DNA from: a virus
Length of the DNA stretch: 30,707 bases
IMG/VR virus record: IMGVR_UViG_3300027714_000071
Span: 1 to 30,707 of that record
Reading direction: 5' to 3' (one strand)
The position numbers and the translations under genes were made by a program. Shown piece by piece: positions 16,164 through 24,888 of this stretch. Within the stretch, counting starts at the first letter, position 1. Each line of letters begins with the position of its first letter. Below the pieces are notes generated by a model, which was not told the origin of the DNA, ran no database searches, and was given only the letters and a program-made list of their open reading frames with translations.

Positions 16164-17768
16164 ATGGCTTATAGATCATTCACACCATTATCTACTAGAA
16201 AAAGTCCCGCATTTCGTGGTAAATCTCTACAGCTTGATGGAGTATCAGATTTTATTGATCTTCAAGGTGAGAAATGCGGAGCTATACGTCAGGCAGCTTT
16301 CTCAAGTTTGCAAGGTCCCAATGCTTTTTGCCCTGATACACCAATGTCATGGTCATTTTGGGTAAAATTTCCCGCTTCAACTATTTCAGATGTTATATTG
16401 AATCATGTACTCGGTGGTGACATGAAGCATTTTATCTTAAAAACACATGCAGCTAACGGTGCACCTAACCCAACCTCTATAGGAACAGATTCTGAAAATG
16501 GTTACTGGTCTGGTCCTTTTCTTGGATTAGTAGGTACTTTAAGTGATGGAGCTAGAATTGGTATAGGACACGGAAATATGCATTATGGTAATGGTATCAC
16601 AAAGAGAAGAATTCTTCAAAGTCAAACAACTCAAATAGTAGCAGATACTTGGTACAATATAGTAGCAACTTGGTATGGGTTTAGTGATATAAGACTGTAT
16701 ATAGATGGTGTAGATGAAGAAAGTGGAGGAGCTTTTATAGACCATGTACCAAATGGCTCTGGAGGAACTGGTGGTGTTCAATACCACTATCCAAATTCCT
16801 ATGATATACCATTTGCACCTAATGTTAATCATGGATCAGGACATACACAAGGAGAGGTAGATGCTTACCTAGCAGCTGAATTTGAGTTTGCAGCTTATAT
16901 AGGGAGAAATCAATCAGATTATCTAGCTATGACAGTACATGACGCAGTTTTCTGGGGAAATATTGCACTAGATGTAAATGATGCTATTGGTATATCATTA
17001 AGACAAAACATCGATCAAATTCAATACCATGTTAATACTAGTGATTATGATAAAGCTTTAGATATACATGCTATAGTAGATAATTTAGACTTTACAGGCG
17101 ATAGTGCTAAACCAACTAATGAAACTATTACTTTAACTGATATAGCAGGTAATGATTATGTATTCAAATTTATTGGAGGAGGTCAAACCAACGGAGCTCT
17201 TCAAGCAGACGGCTCTTATGCAGTAATATATACTGGTAATAATGGGTCTAATATGGATAATCTTGCCTGTTGTGGAAATTTTGTAGCTGCAATTAACTTG
17301 GTTTGTAAGATTGGTGAATTTAATATAATTGAAGCAGCTGATAATAGTGGTAGTTTAGACATAACTCAAGGTTATGGTGGAGCATCAGGAAATACACCAA
17401 TAGCTTACAGTAATACATTTGGATCTGATTATGTTAGATCTGACGGAGGAGCTGCACCAGTTAAATTCACTGGAGGTGTAGACAGACTGCATGCAGTATG
17501 GAAGTTTAGAGGAAAGCGAAATGATAGTTCTTTAGATAGTAGGTTACAGAGTACAGATAACAGGGTAAGTGAGTATCACGAGGAAGATTTTGGAAGAGCT
17601 TTAACTAGTCAAACATTATCAGGTAGAAGAACACTCTCTTACCCTGTATGGAGTTCAACTCAGAATCTAGGTTTCTTTGTAGCTTTTGATGAATGTGAAT
17701 CTGATACTTTACCGGCTTTAAATAATGGTGGTACTTGGGTAAGTGAAATTCCACCTGACACAATATAA
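16164..17768 (+). CDS. LamG/concanavalin-like virion adhesin
   Basis: This 534-residue protein starts 12 bases after the fibre gene behind AGGAG. Residues about 20-290 look like a LamG/concanavalin A-type jelly roll: SLQLDGVSDFIDL near 21-33, MSWSFWVKF near 60-68, WYNIVATWYGFSDIRLYIDG near 163-182, and a LxVNDAIG strand later. Such domains usually bind sugars. A second section (about 310-430) has TITLTDIAGNDYVFKF, a double-Cys ACCGNFVAAINL and SGSLDITQGYGGASGNTPIA, a beta-rich module of the sort found in phage surface proteins. The last 100 residues are less ordered. It is probably part of a fibre or baseplate periphery acting with the preceding giant protein; the sugar is unknown. Confidence 0.75.
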   Translation: MAYRSFTPLSTRKSPAFRGKSLQLDGVSDFIDLQGEKCGAIRQAAFSSLQGPNAFCPDTPMSWSFWVKFPASTISDVILNHVLGGDMKHFILKTHAANGAPNPTSIGTDSENGYWSGPFLGLVGTLSDGARIGIGHGNMHYGNGITKRRILQSQTTQIVADTWYNIVATWYGFSDIRLYIDGVDEESGGAFIDHVPNGSGGTGGVQYHYPNSYDIPFAPNVNHGSGHTQGEVDAYLAAEFEFAAYIGRNQSDYLAMTVHDAVFWGNIALDVNDAIGISLRQNIDQIQYHVNTSDYDKALDIHAIVDNLDFTGDSAKPTNETITLTDIAGNDYVFKFIGGGQTNGALQADGSYAVIYTGNNGSNMDNLACCGNFVAAINLVCKIGEFNIIEAADNSGSLDITQGYGGASGNTPIAYSNTFGSDYVRSDGGAAPVKFTGGVDRLHAVWKFRGKRNDSSLDSRLQSTDNRVSEYHEEDFGRALTSQTLSGRRTLSYPVWSSTQNLGFFVAFDECESDTLPALNNGGTWVSEIPPDTI

Positions 17769-17769
17769 T

Positions 17770-18066
17770 ATGAAAACAACACAGTACATAATTATTACAG
17801 TAGCTGATCATACAGAATCAGAACTAGCTAGTATCGGTAATATTAGTGAGACGTTCTTATCTCATGCTAGGTATAATACTGATAAAACTAAATGCATTAT
17901 GAAGATAATATCAAATAGCGAAGGTAAGTACCCATCTATTATTAATTCAATAACTAGGTATACTATAGCTGAAATAGCAGATACCTTAAAATCAGATGAA
18001 TGGATAATAGTTAAGTGTTCACCTAGTTCACATACCAGCGAGCCTGGGATATTGCCATCTACATAG
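17770..18066 (+). CDS. Small unknown protein
   Basis: I place the start at the ATG at 17770, one base after the upstream stop. The same frame reaches back to 17743 inside the LamG gene, which is less likely. The 98-residue product opens with MKTTQYIIITVADHTESEL, which could be a first beta strand of a small alpha/beta domain. Later it has IMKIISNSEGKYPSIINSITRYT and IIVKCSPSSH. There is no membrane segment. No Shine-Dalgarno is visible apart from coupling to the preceding stop. Function unknown; it may be a chaperone or small partner for the adhesin, but only position suggests it. Confidence 0.65.
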   Translation: MKTTQYIIITVADHTESELASIGNISETFLSHARYNTDKTKCIMKIISNSEGKYPSIINSITRYTIAEIADTLKSDEWIIVKCSPSSHTSEPGILPST

Positions 18067-18187
18067 TAGGTAGTATAACACTATTTAGATAACATAAAAC
18101 AGAGTGTTTGAGTATAAATTAGGATATTTATTAAAGACTACATCGAGGTTTAGTATGTCAATTTTATTAAAAACAAGGAGTTAAGTT
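18067..18187 (+). promoter_or_regulatory. Leader region before tail operon, with tiny upstream ORF
   Basis: This 121-base spacer contains AACACT (18077-18082) complementary to AGTGTT (18103-18108), with no T-run; TATAAATT (18113-18120); and GGATATTTATTAAAGACTAC (18122-18141), a degenerate form of the CATATTTATATA...ACTAT motif. A nine-codon reading frame MSILLKTRS (18155-18184) follows a CGAGG site. Its last codons overlap the AAGGAG of the next gene, and its stop ends 3 bases before that gene's ATG. A promoter for the sheath/tube operon is likely here; the tiny frame may be translated. Confidence 0.45.
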
Positions 18188-18466
18188 ATGTCAGAAGCAA
18201 TTAAGTTTACATCCACAGAGATGGACAAGATTAAAGAGGTACAAAAAACGTACCAAGAAAAAACAGCAATGTTTGGACAGTTAAGTTTTCAAAAATTTCA
18301 ATTAGAAAGACAACTAGACACTGCACAACAAGCTGAAACGAAGTTAAAAAAAGAAATTATTGATCTAGAGCAACAAGAACGAACACTAGTCAAGGAATTA
18401 AATGATAAATACGGCGCAGGTACATTAGATCCACTAACCGGGGAATTTAAGCCAGCCCAATCTTAA
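18188..18466 (+). CDS. Small coiled-coil protein
   Basis: This 92-residue protein has a strong AAGGAG site 7 bases before its ATG. Residues 10-78 form a nearly continuous heptad-type helix rich in Gln, Glu and Lys (SFQKFQLERQLDTAQQAETK), ending in a short tail LDPLTGEFKPAQS. It resembles prefoldin-like small phage proteins in shape only. It lies just upstream of the tail sheath genes and could be a tail assembly helper or a structural rod. No family is assigned. Confidence 0.75.
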   Translation: MSEAIKFTSTEMDKIKEVQKTYQEKTAMFGQLSFQKFQLERQLDTAQQAETKLKKEIIDLEQQERTLVKELNDKYGAGTLDPLTGEFKPAQS

Positions 18467-18484
18467 ACATAGGAGTCGCTAATT

Positions 18485-21049
18485 ATGGCAGAAAAAATCG
18501 TCAGTCCAGGTGTATTTACCAGAGAAAGAGACTTATCTTTCTTACCAGCAGCTATCGGAGAAATCGGAGCAGCTATTATAGGACCAACAGTAAAAGGTCC
18601 AGCTTTTGAACCAACTATCATCGAATCTTTCAAAGAATTCGTACAGGTGTTTGGACCTAAATCTAAAGAATCGTATGTACCTTATACAGTTGAATCGTAC
18701 CTAAAAAGTGCAGGTCGTGTAACTATAGTAAGAGTCCTAGGATTAAAAGGGTACACACTTACTAATGGATTAGTAACAGTAACCGCTGATCTAGGATTAC
18801 CAGCAGCTAAAGTATCTAAAACAGTAGCAGCATTTCATCCATCACAAGTTGATGATGATGCTAAATTCACTGCAACTTCAGGATCTATACTAGATGTATC
18901 AGGTTCAGGTTTTGTAATGCTTTTATCAGGTTCTGCTGCAGATTATGCTCCAGCAACTAATACTACAGTAGGTATTACAGGACATCAAATTCAAGCTCCT
19001 GTAGCAACTAAACCAAATCATGTAGGTTCAGCAGCAACAGGTGATACAGCTTATTCAATGTCATTGAATCCAGCATCTGCTAACTTTATATCAAAAGTAT
19101 TTGGTAAAACACCTAAGGATAGAAAGAAACCAGTATATAGCTACGTATTCTTTAGTAACGAAGCTTCAAGATCAAATGCAAATTCTAGCCCCGCTAACGG
19201 TATAACAACTGTAACAACAAGAGGTAGAAAAACTTTAGATTTAAGTACATTATATAATACTAATAAAGATGAATATGAAGCTAGAACACCATTTGTACAA
19301 TCACAGAAAATTGGTGGTAAGGTAATAGATTTATTTAAAATTCATAGACGAGCACACGGGTCAGCTACTAATTACGAATTCAAAATAGCTATCGATAATA
19401 TTAGAGCAGCTGGCACAGTTGCAGGTAGTGAATACGGTTCATTCTCAATAAGATTAAGAAGTGTTGATGTAAATTCAACTATACACAGTCAACTATCACC
19501 ATTTGCAAATAGCAATGATCAAGATAGAAGGCCAGAAATTATTGAGCAGTTTAACAACTTAACTCTAGACCCTAACTCACCTAATTTTATTGCGAGAGTC
19601 ATTGGTGATAAGTTTCAATCTTTTGATGCTAATGGTAAAGTAACAATAAAAGGTGATTATGCTAATCTTTCAAGACATATATGGGTAGAAGTTCCTGAAG
19701 ATGTTAAAGATAAAGGTATACCACCTACATTAGTTCCATTTGGTCATGCAGCATTAACTGATCCTATTTCAATGACAACCAATGGCGTAACAGCTTGTCC
19801 ATCTGCATCTATTATTGGACAGACAAACCCATCAGTTAGCAAGAGAACACAAATTCTAGATAATGTATATAACAAAAACGTTTATTACGGTTTTGATTAT
19901 TTAGAATCTGATAATCATAATTACTTAAAACCACTTCCAGATGAGGGTAAATCAGTTGGTAACAATGTAGCATTTAATTTAAGTAACGAGAAACAACATC
20001 CATCAGCATCTTTAGCTGGAGGCCTTACAATTACAATTACACCAGGTGGTTCTACAATTAATTTAGCTACTAAGAAATTTATATTACCTTTCCAAGGTGG
20101 TTTTGATGGATTTAATCCTTCAAGATTTGTAGGATTAGATACAAACATTTCAGCTGCAAATATGCAAGGATTTGATTTATCAACTGCAGAAAAGGATGGA
20201 TCTTTAGCTTACAAACGTGCTATAAACGCAGTAAGTAATCCAGATGAATACGATATTAACATGATGGTTACTCCAGGTGCTAATCATAGACTTCACTCAG
20301 TAGTAACTACACATGCTAAAAATTTATGTGAAGAACGTGGAGATGCATTCTATGTAATGGATGCAGCTAACTATGGTGACTCAATCGCTACAGTTACTAA
20401 TACAATTAAAGCTTTTGATTCCAATTATGCTGCAACGTACTATCCATGGTGTAAAATACTTGATACTGATATTAATAAACCAGTATGGGTACCACCATCA
20501 GCAGTAGTACCAGGAGCTATAGCATTTAACGATCAGGTTGCATTCGAATGGTTTGCACCAGCTGGTCTTAATAGAGGGACACTTACTGAAGTTATTGAAA
20601 CAGCAGATAGAGTAACACACGAAGAGCGAGATGATCTTTATGAAGGTAGAGTAAATCCTATTGCAACATTCCCTGGTCAGGGAGTATGTATATGGGGTCA
20701 AAAAACACTTCAAGGAAGGCCATCGGCATTAGACAGAGTAAATGTTAGAAGATTATTAATTGCAGTTAAGAAGTTTATCGCATCAGCTACTAGATACTTA
20801 GTATTTGAAAATAACACTTCAGCAACAAGAAATAGATTTTTAAACATTGTAAACCCGTATTTAGAATCAATACAACAAAGACAAGGATTACATGCATTTA
20901 AAGTAATAATGGATGGATCTAATAACACACCTGATGTAATAGATAGAAATCAGATGGTAGGTGAATTATTTTTACAACCAGCTAAAGCAGCTGAATTCAT
21001 TATATTAGACTTTAACATATTACCAACAGGTGCAGCGTTTCCTGAATAG
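18485..21049 (+). CDS. 18: Tail sheath protein, T4 gp18-like, copy 1
   Basis: This 854-residue contractile sheath protein is longer than T4 gp18 (659). The N-terminal domain (1-88) reads SPGVFTRERDLSFLPA, AAIIGPTVKGPAFEP, VQVFGPKSKESYVPYTVESY and GRVTIVRVLG, the standard start of contractile sheath proteins. Residues about 90-198 are a variable, Ala/Ser/Gly-rich insertion. From KVFGKTPKDRKKP on, the conserved body resumes, including NRGTLTEV, ERDDLYEGRVNPIATFPGQG, VCIWGQKTL, and the C-terminal strand region DVIDRNQMVGELFLQPA ending in FNILPTGAAFPE. Ribosome site AGGAG. It is followed 31 bases later by a paralogue with the same ends. Confidence 0.93.
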   Translation: MAEKIVSPGVFTRERDLSFLPAAIGEIGAAIIGPTVKGPAFEPTIIESFKEFVQVFGPKSKESYVPYTVESYLKSAGRVTIVRVLGLKGYTLTNGLVTVTADLGLPAAKVSKTVAAFHPSQVDDDAKFTATSGSILDVSGSGFVMLLSGSAADYAPATNTTVGITGHQIQAPVATKPNHVGSAATGDTAYSMSLNPASANFISKVFGKTPKDRKKPVYSYVFFSNEASRSNANSSPANGITTVTTRGRKTLDLSTLYNTNKDEYEARTPFVQSQKIGGKVIDLFKIHRRAHGSATNYEFKIAIDNIRAAGTVAGSEYGSFSIRLRSVDVNSTIHSQLSPFANSNDQDRRPEIIEQFNNLTLDPNSPNFIARVIGDKFQSFDANGKVTIKGDYANLSRHIWVEVPEDVKDKGIPPTLVPFGHAALTDPISMTTNGVTACPSASIIGQTNPSVSKRTQILDNVYNKNVYYGFDYLESDNHNYLKPLPDEGKSVGNNVAFNLSNEKQHPSASLAGGLTITITPGGSTINLATKKFILPFQGGFDGFNPSRFVGLDTNISAANMQGFDLSTAEKDGSLAYKRAINAVSNPDEYDINMMVTPGANHRLHSVVTTHAKNLCEERGDAFYVMDAANYGDSIATVTNTIKAFDSNYAATYYPWCKILDTDINKPVWVPPSAVVPGAIAFNDQVAFEWFAPAGLNRGTLTEVIETADRVTHEERDDLYEGRVNPIATFPGQGVCIWGQKTLQGRPSALDRVNVRRLLIAVKKFIASATRYLVFENNTSATRNRFLNIVNPYLESIQQRQGLHAFKVIMDGSNNTPDVIDRNQMVGELFLQPAKAAEFIILDFNILPTGAAFPE

Positions 21050-21080
21050 AATTAAAATATAAACTCTAGGAGTATAAGAA

Positions 21081-24000
21081 ATGGCAGAAAAAATAGTTAG
21101 CCCAGGTGTATTTACAAGAGAAAGAGACTTATCTTTCTTACCAGCAGGTGTTGCACAGATAGGAGCCGCAATTATAGGACCAACAGTAAAAGGTCCTGCG
21201 TTTGAACCTACAATTATAGAATCATTTAAGGAATTCGTACAAGTATTCGGACCAAAAACTTTAGATAGTTATGTTCCTTATACAGTTGAATCTTATTTAA
21301 AAAGTGCTGGTCGAGTAACAGTTATACGTGTGCTTGGATTAACAGGTTACACGCCGAACTTAATTGGAATTAAAGCAGTAGAATCCTCTGCTGGAAGTTT
21401 ATCTTCTGCAGGAGGTACTAGTAAGTTAGTCGCAGTACTACACCCAACTCATGTTGATAGTGATGCTAAATTTAATGCTAAATTTAATGATGGTGTAGGA
21501 GAAATCTCAAACCTTTATTTCACTGGTTCAGGTGGTAATGCAACTGGTTCTTTTAGAGGATTTTTCCTTACATTATCTTCACCAGATCCTGCAGGAGGAG
21601 CAGCTGATGAAAAATTTGGATTCTTCTTTACAGGTTCGCAAGGAGTAAAAGCTCCGCAAACTAATATGCTAGGAAATGCAGCACCAACTGGAATGCCATC
21701 AGTAACTAAACAAATTAAAATGTTTATGCCATCTTCATCTACTAGTGCTAACACTACTAACCCACAAGCTGCAGTTGTTGGTGCTAAAATAAATGCACTT
21801 AACTTATCTGGTTCAATAGTACAAGTTATTGCCTCAGCTATTAATAGAATTACATCAAGTAGAGTACCAGGTGTAAAATTATTCTCTGCAAGAACATTCC
21901 AAAGTTCTTCAACTCAAGGTGGTAACTCAGGTACATTTACTTCAGGAACAATGGGAGCATTTGCTAACCTACCAGCAGCGAATTCAATAGAAGTTCGTAA
22001 TAAGTTTACTGGAAATGTAGCTAATCCTCAAGTAGGGCATGATGCATCATTAACTCAACCAGTTGCAGGACCAGCTACAGCATCATTTACTATAAAGATA
22101 GGTAGTGATAGTACGTTGAATGGTTCTATTGACGGAGGTTCATTTACATTGTATTTAACTGATGATCAAGCAGGAACAGGAGTAACTACTTACTCACCAC
22201 AAACAAACTTTACAACTGGTCATACTGACACAGGTAATATATTAACTTCTAATACAACTTACTCTAGTTCAATAGATACAACGAATGAGAATTGGCTTGG
22301 TAACGTATTCGGAAGAACACCTAAAGATAGATACAAACCAGTATACAATTATATGTTATTTAACTCATATGCATCAAAATCATATGCTGCAGATAGTTTA
22401 GTAACAGTAGCTGCAAATATAGCAGACAATAAATACTTGCATACATATGCAGGTAATAATGCTTATGAAGCAAGAACGCCATTTATTGTATCACAAAATT
22501 TAGGCTCTTATGCATCACCTAAAACAACTAGGTTATTTAAAGTTCATACTAGATCTCATGGATCATGTGAAAATTATGCATACAAAATCGCAATTAGTAA
22601 TATTAAAGATTCAAGTGCAGTAGCTGGATCAGATTACGGTACATTTACTCTAACATTACGAAGAGTAGACGTTGATGGTACTATACATGCAGCTAACTCA
22701 CCTTACCCAGCATCAGGTGACAAAGATTTAAGACCTCATATATTAGAGACTTACAGCAATCTAACTCTGGACCCTAACTCACCTAATTTTATTGCGAGAG
22801 TTATTGGTGACAGATATCAAGAAATTGATGCAAACGGTAAAGTAACAGTTTATGGTGATTATGCAAACTTAAGTTACTATATACGAGTAGAGGTACCGGA
22901 AGATGTTAAAGACCAAGGTATATCAGCTGATTTAGTACCGTTTGGATTTGAAGCTTTATCTCAACCAGTTATAGCAAATGTAGGTACTATGCCATCAGCA
23001 TCACTTATTGGTCACACTAATGCAACTGTAGAAATAGGTTCAGGTGGTACAATTACTACTCACAATCTTAAGAAAACTCAAATAGCAGATAACGTTTACA
23101 ATAAGAGAATTCATTATGGATTTGACTATTTAGATAAAGATAACTATAATTACTTACTACCAATACCGTCAGAAGATTCAACTGTAGGGGATAACAAGCA
23201 CTTTAACTTATCACATTGTACACAACACCCATCAGCTTCTTTAGCAAATGGAGCAGAATTAACTATAACACCTGATGGAGCACTTATTAATCTATCAACT
23301 AAGCAATTTATAGTACCTTTACAAGGTGGTTTTGATGGACTTAATCCTTCAAGATTTATTGCAAAGGATAGTGATATAGTAGCTACTAATATGCAAGGGT
23401 TTGATTTATCAAACGCAGAAAAAGGTGGTTCAAAAGCTTATAAAAGAGCAATTAATGCAGTAAGTAATCCAGATGAATACGACATTAACTTAATGGTAAC
23501 TCCAGGACCTAATCACAGATTACACTCAGTAGTAACTACACATGCTAAAAATCTATGTGAGGACAGAGGGGATGCTTTATATCTAATGGATGCAGTAGGG
23601 TATGATACAACAACTATATCTACAGTAACTAATACAGTTAAGCCACTTGATTCTAACTACGTAGCTACATATTGGCCTTGGGTTAAAATACTTGATACTG
23701 ATAAGAATAAACCGGTATGGGTACCACCTTCTGCAGTAATGGCAGGTGTAATATCTAAAAATGATCAGGTTGCATTCGAATGGTTTGCGCCAGCTGGATT
23801 GAACAGAGGTATTTTAACTGAAGCTATTGATGTACCAACAAGATTAACGCATGCAGAGAGAGATGATCTTTATGAAGGTAGAGTAAATCCAATTGCTACG
23901 TTTAAAGAAGGAATTTGCATCTGGGGTCAAAAAACACTTCAAGCTAGACCATCAGCATTAGATAGAATTAACGTACGAAGATTATTAATAGCAGCTAAGA

Positions 24001-24278
24001 AATTTATTGCATCTGCAACTAAATACTTAGTATTTGAAAATAACACTTCAGCAACTAGAAATAGATTTTTAAATATAGCAAATCCATACTTTGAAAGTGT
24101 ACAACAACGACAAGGGTTATATGCTTACAAGGTGATAATGGATGGATCTAATAACACAGCAGATGTAATAGATAGAAATCAGATGATTGGTGAGATATTC
24201 TTACAACCAGCTAAATCTGCAGAATTTATTATACTAGACTTTAATATTTTACCAACAGGAGCAGTATTCCCTGAATAA
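21081..24278 (+). CDS. Tail sheath protein, T4 gp18-like, copy 2 (long)
   Basis: This 1065-residue paralogue of the preceding sheath protein is nearly identical over the first 60 residues and strongly similar over the C-terminal 660. The difference is the variable region: here residues about 90-402 (some 310 residues) against about 110 in copy 1. It is Ser/Thr/Gly/Asn-rich (FTGSGGNATGSFRGF, SGTFTSGTMGAFANLP) and probably forms an extra surface domain on the sheath. All the conserved sheath blocks, including VCIWGQKTL-like ICIWGQKTL and DVIDRNQMIGEIFLQPA, are present, so it is not a broken copy. Start has AGGAG 8 bases upstream. Whether both copies enter the same tail, or one forms a special ring, is unknown. 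Confidence 0.92.
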   Translation: MAEKIVSPGVFTRERDLSFLPAGVAQIGAAIIGPTVKGPAFEPTIIESFKEFVQVFGPKTLDSYVPYTVESYLKSAGRVTVIRVLGLTGYTPNLIGIKAVESSAGSLSSAGGTSKLVAVLHPTHVDSDAKFNAKFNDGVGEISNLYFTGSGGNATGSFRGFFLTLSSPDPAGGAADEKFGFFFTGSQGVKAPQTNMLGNAAPTGMPSVTKQIKMFMPSSSTSANTTNPQAAVVGAKINALNLSGSIVQVIASAINRITSSRVPGVKLFSARTFQSSSTQGGNSGTFTSGTMGAFANLPAANSIEVRNKFTGNVANPQVGHDASLTQPVAGPATASFTIKIGSDSTLNGSIDGGSFTLYLTDDQAGTGVTTYSPQTNFTTGHTDTGNILTSNTTYSSSIDTTNENWLGNVFGRTPKDRYKPVYNYMLFNSYASKSYAADSLVTVAANIADNKYLHTYAGNNAYEARTPFIVSQNLGSYASPKTTRLFKVHTRSHGSCENYAYKIAISNIKDSSAVAGSDYGTFTLTLRRVDVDGTIHAANSPYPASGDKDLRPHILETYSNLTLDPNSPNFIARVIGDRYQEIDANGKVTVYGDYANLSYYIRVEVPEDVKDQGISADLVPFGFEALSQPVIANVGTMPSASLIGHTNATVEIGSGGTITTHNLKKTQIADNVYNKRIHYGFDYLDKDNYNYLLPIPSEDSTVGDNKHFNLSHCTQHPSASLANGAELTITPDGALINLSTKQFIVPLQGGFDGLNPSRFIAKDSDIVATNMQGFDLSNAEKGGSKAYKRAINAVSNPDEYDINLMVTPGPNHRLHSVVTTHAKNLCEDRGDALYLMDAVGYDTTTISTVTNTVKPLDSNYVATYWPWVKILDTDKNKPVWVPPSAVMAGVISKNDQVAFEWFAPAGLNRGILTEAIDVPTRLTHAERDDLYEGRVNPIATFKEGICIWGQKTLQARPSALDRINVRRLLIAAKKFIASATKYLVFENNTSATRNRFLNIANPYFESVQQRQGLYAYKVIMDGSNNTADVIDRNQMIGEIFLQPAKSAEFIILDFNILPTGAVFPE

Positions 24279-24352
24279 TAACAGAAAAAAAGGATACTTT
24301 TTATATAACTACATACTTATTAATGTAGAAACAGAATAAACGAGGAGAACAA
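24279..24352 (+). promoter_or_regulatory. Spacer with hairpin before tail tube gene
   Basis: CTACAT (24309-24314) pairs with ATGTAG (24323-24328) around an 8-base loop, with no following T-run. Just upstream TTTTTATATAACTAC resembles the TTTATATA...ACTA(T/C) pattern of the candidate promoters. A GAGGAG ribosome site precedes the ATG at 24353. The tube protein is needed in high amounts, so an extra promoter or an mRNA-stabilising hairpin here would make sense, but neither is proven. Confidence 0.4.
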
Positions 24353-24841
24353 ATGGCACAATTAATCGACCCAACAGAAGCAATGTTCACGGCATTCGAG
24401 CCGAAGACACAGAATAGGTTTATCATGTATATAGATGGTATTCCTGCATATTTAATTAAAAAAATCGACAGACCATCAATTACTTTTGGTGAGGTAACTC
24501 TTGATCACATTAATGTGAAGAGAAAGCTAAAAGGTAAAGGTGATTGGGGAACAGTCACATGCGACTTATACGATCCAGTAGTACCATCAGCAGCACAAGC
24601 TGTAATGGAATGGGTTAGACTATCTCATGAATCTGTTACTGGTCGTGACGGATATGCAGATTTCTACAAGAAGGACATTACTTTTAATGTATTAGGTCCT
24701 GTAGGTGATAAAGTCGAAGAATGGACATTGAAAGGTGCGTACGTACAATCAACTGCTAAAGGTAGTTTAGATTGGAGTACAGATTCAGCATTGATGCTTT
24801 CAATTACATTATCTTACGACTATGCAATACTACAGTTCTAA
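24353..24841 (+). CDS. 19: Tail tube protein, T4 gp19-like
   Basis: This 162-residue protein matches the length of T4 gp19 (163). It forms the inner tube of the contractile tail. Seen: N-terminal FEPKTQNRFIMYIDGIPAYL, then PSITFGEVTLDHINVKRKLKGKGDW, CDLYDPVVPSAAQAVMEWVR, FYKKDITFNVLGPVG, and WTLKGAYVQSTAKGSLDWST with a C-terminal beta strand ending LSYDYAILQF. These strands and the Lys-rich loop are standard for the T4-type tube family. It directly follows the sheath genes, as expected, and has a GAGGAG ribosome site. Confidence 0.95.
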   Translation: MAQLIDPTEAMFTAFEPKTQNRFIMYIDGIPAYLIKKIDRPSITFGEVTLDHINVKRKLKGKGDWGTVTCDLYDPVVPSAAQAVMEWVRLSHESVTGRDGYADFYKKDITFNVLGPVGDKVEEWTLKGAYVQSTAKGSLDWSTDSALMLSITLSYDYAILQF

Positions 24842-24888
24842 TATATTAATAAACATATATTAAATTAAAAAATAAAGGGAAAACAGTT

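Noticed and set aside
17743-17769. Earlier start for the small protein that ends at 18066
   Set aside because: This start lies inside the LamG gene with no ribosome site. The ATG at 17770 directly after the LamG stop is the more natural coupled start.
18077-18108. AACACT/AGTGTT inverted repeat as a terminator
   Set aside because: Only six pairs, a 20-base loop and no T-run. It may be chance.
3591-18120. TATAAATT sequences at 3591, 4011 and 18113 as T4-type late promoters
   Set aside because: They lack the final A of TATAAATA, and the same 8-mer is also found inside coding sequence (for example near 9153 and 11866), so it is not specific enough.
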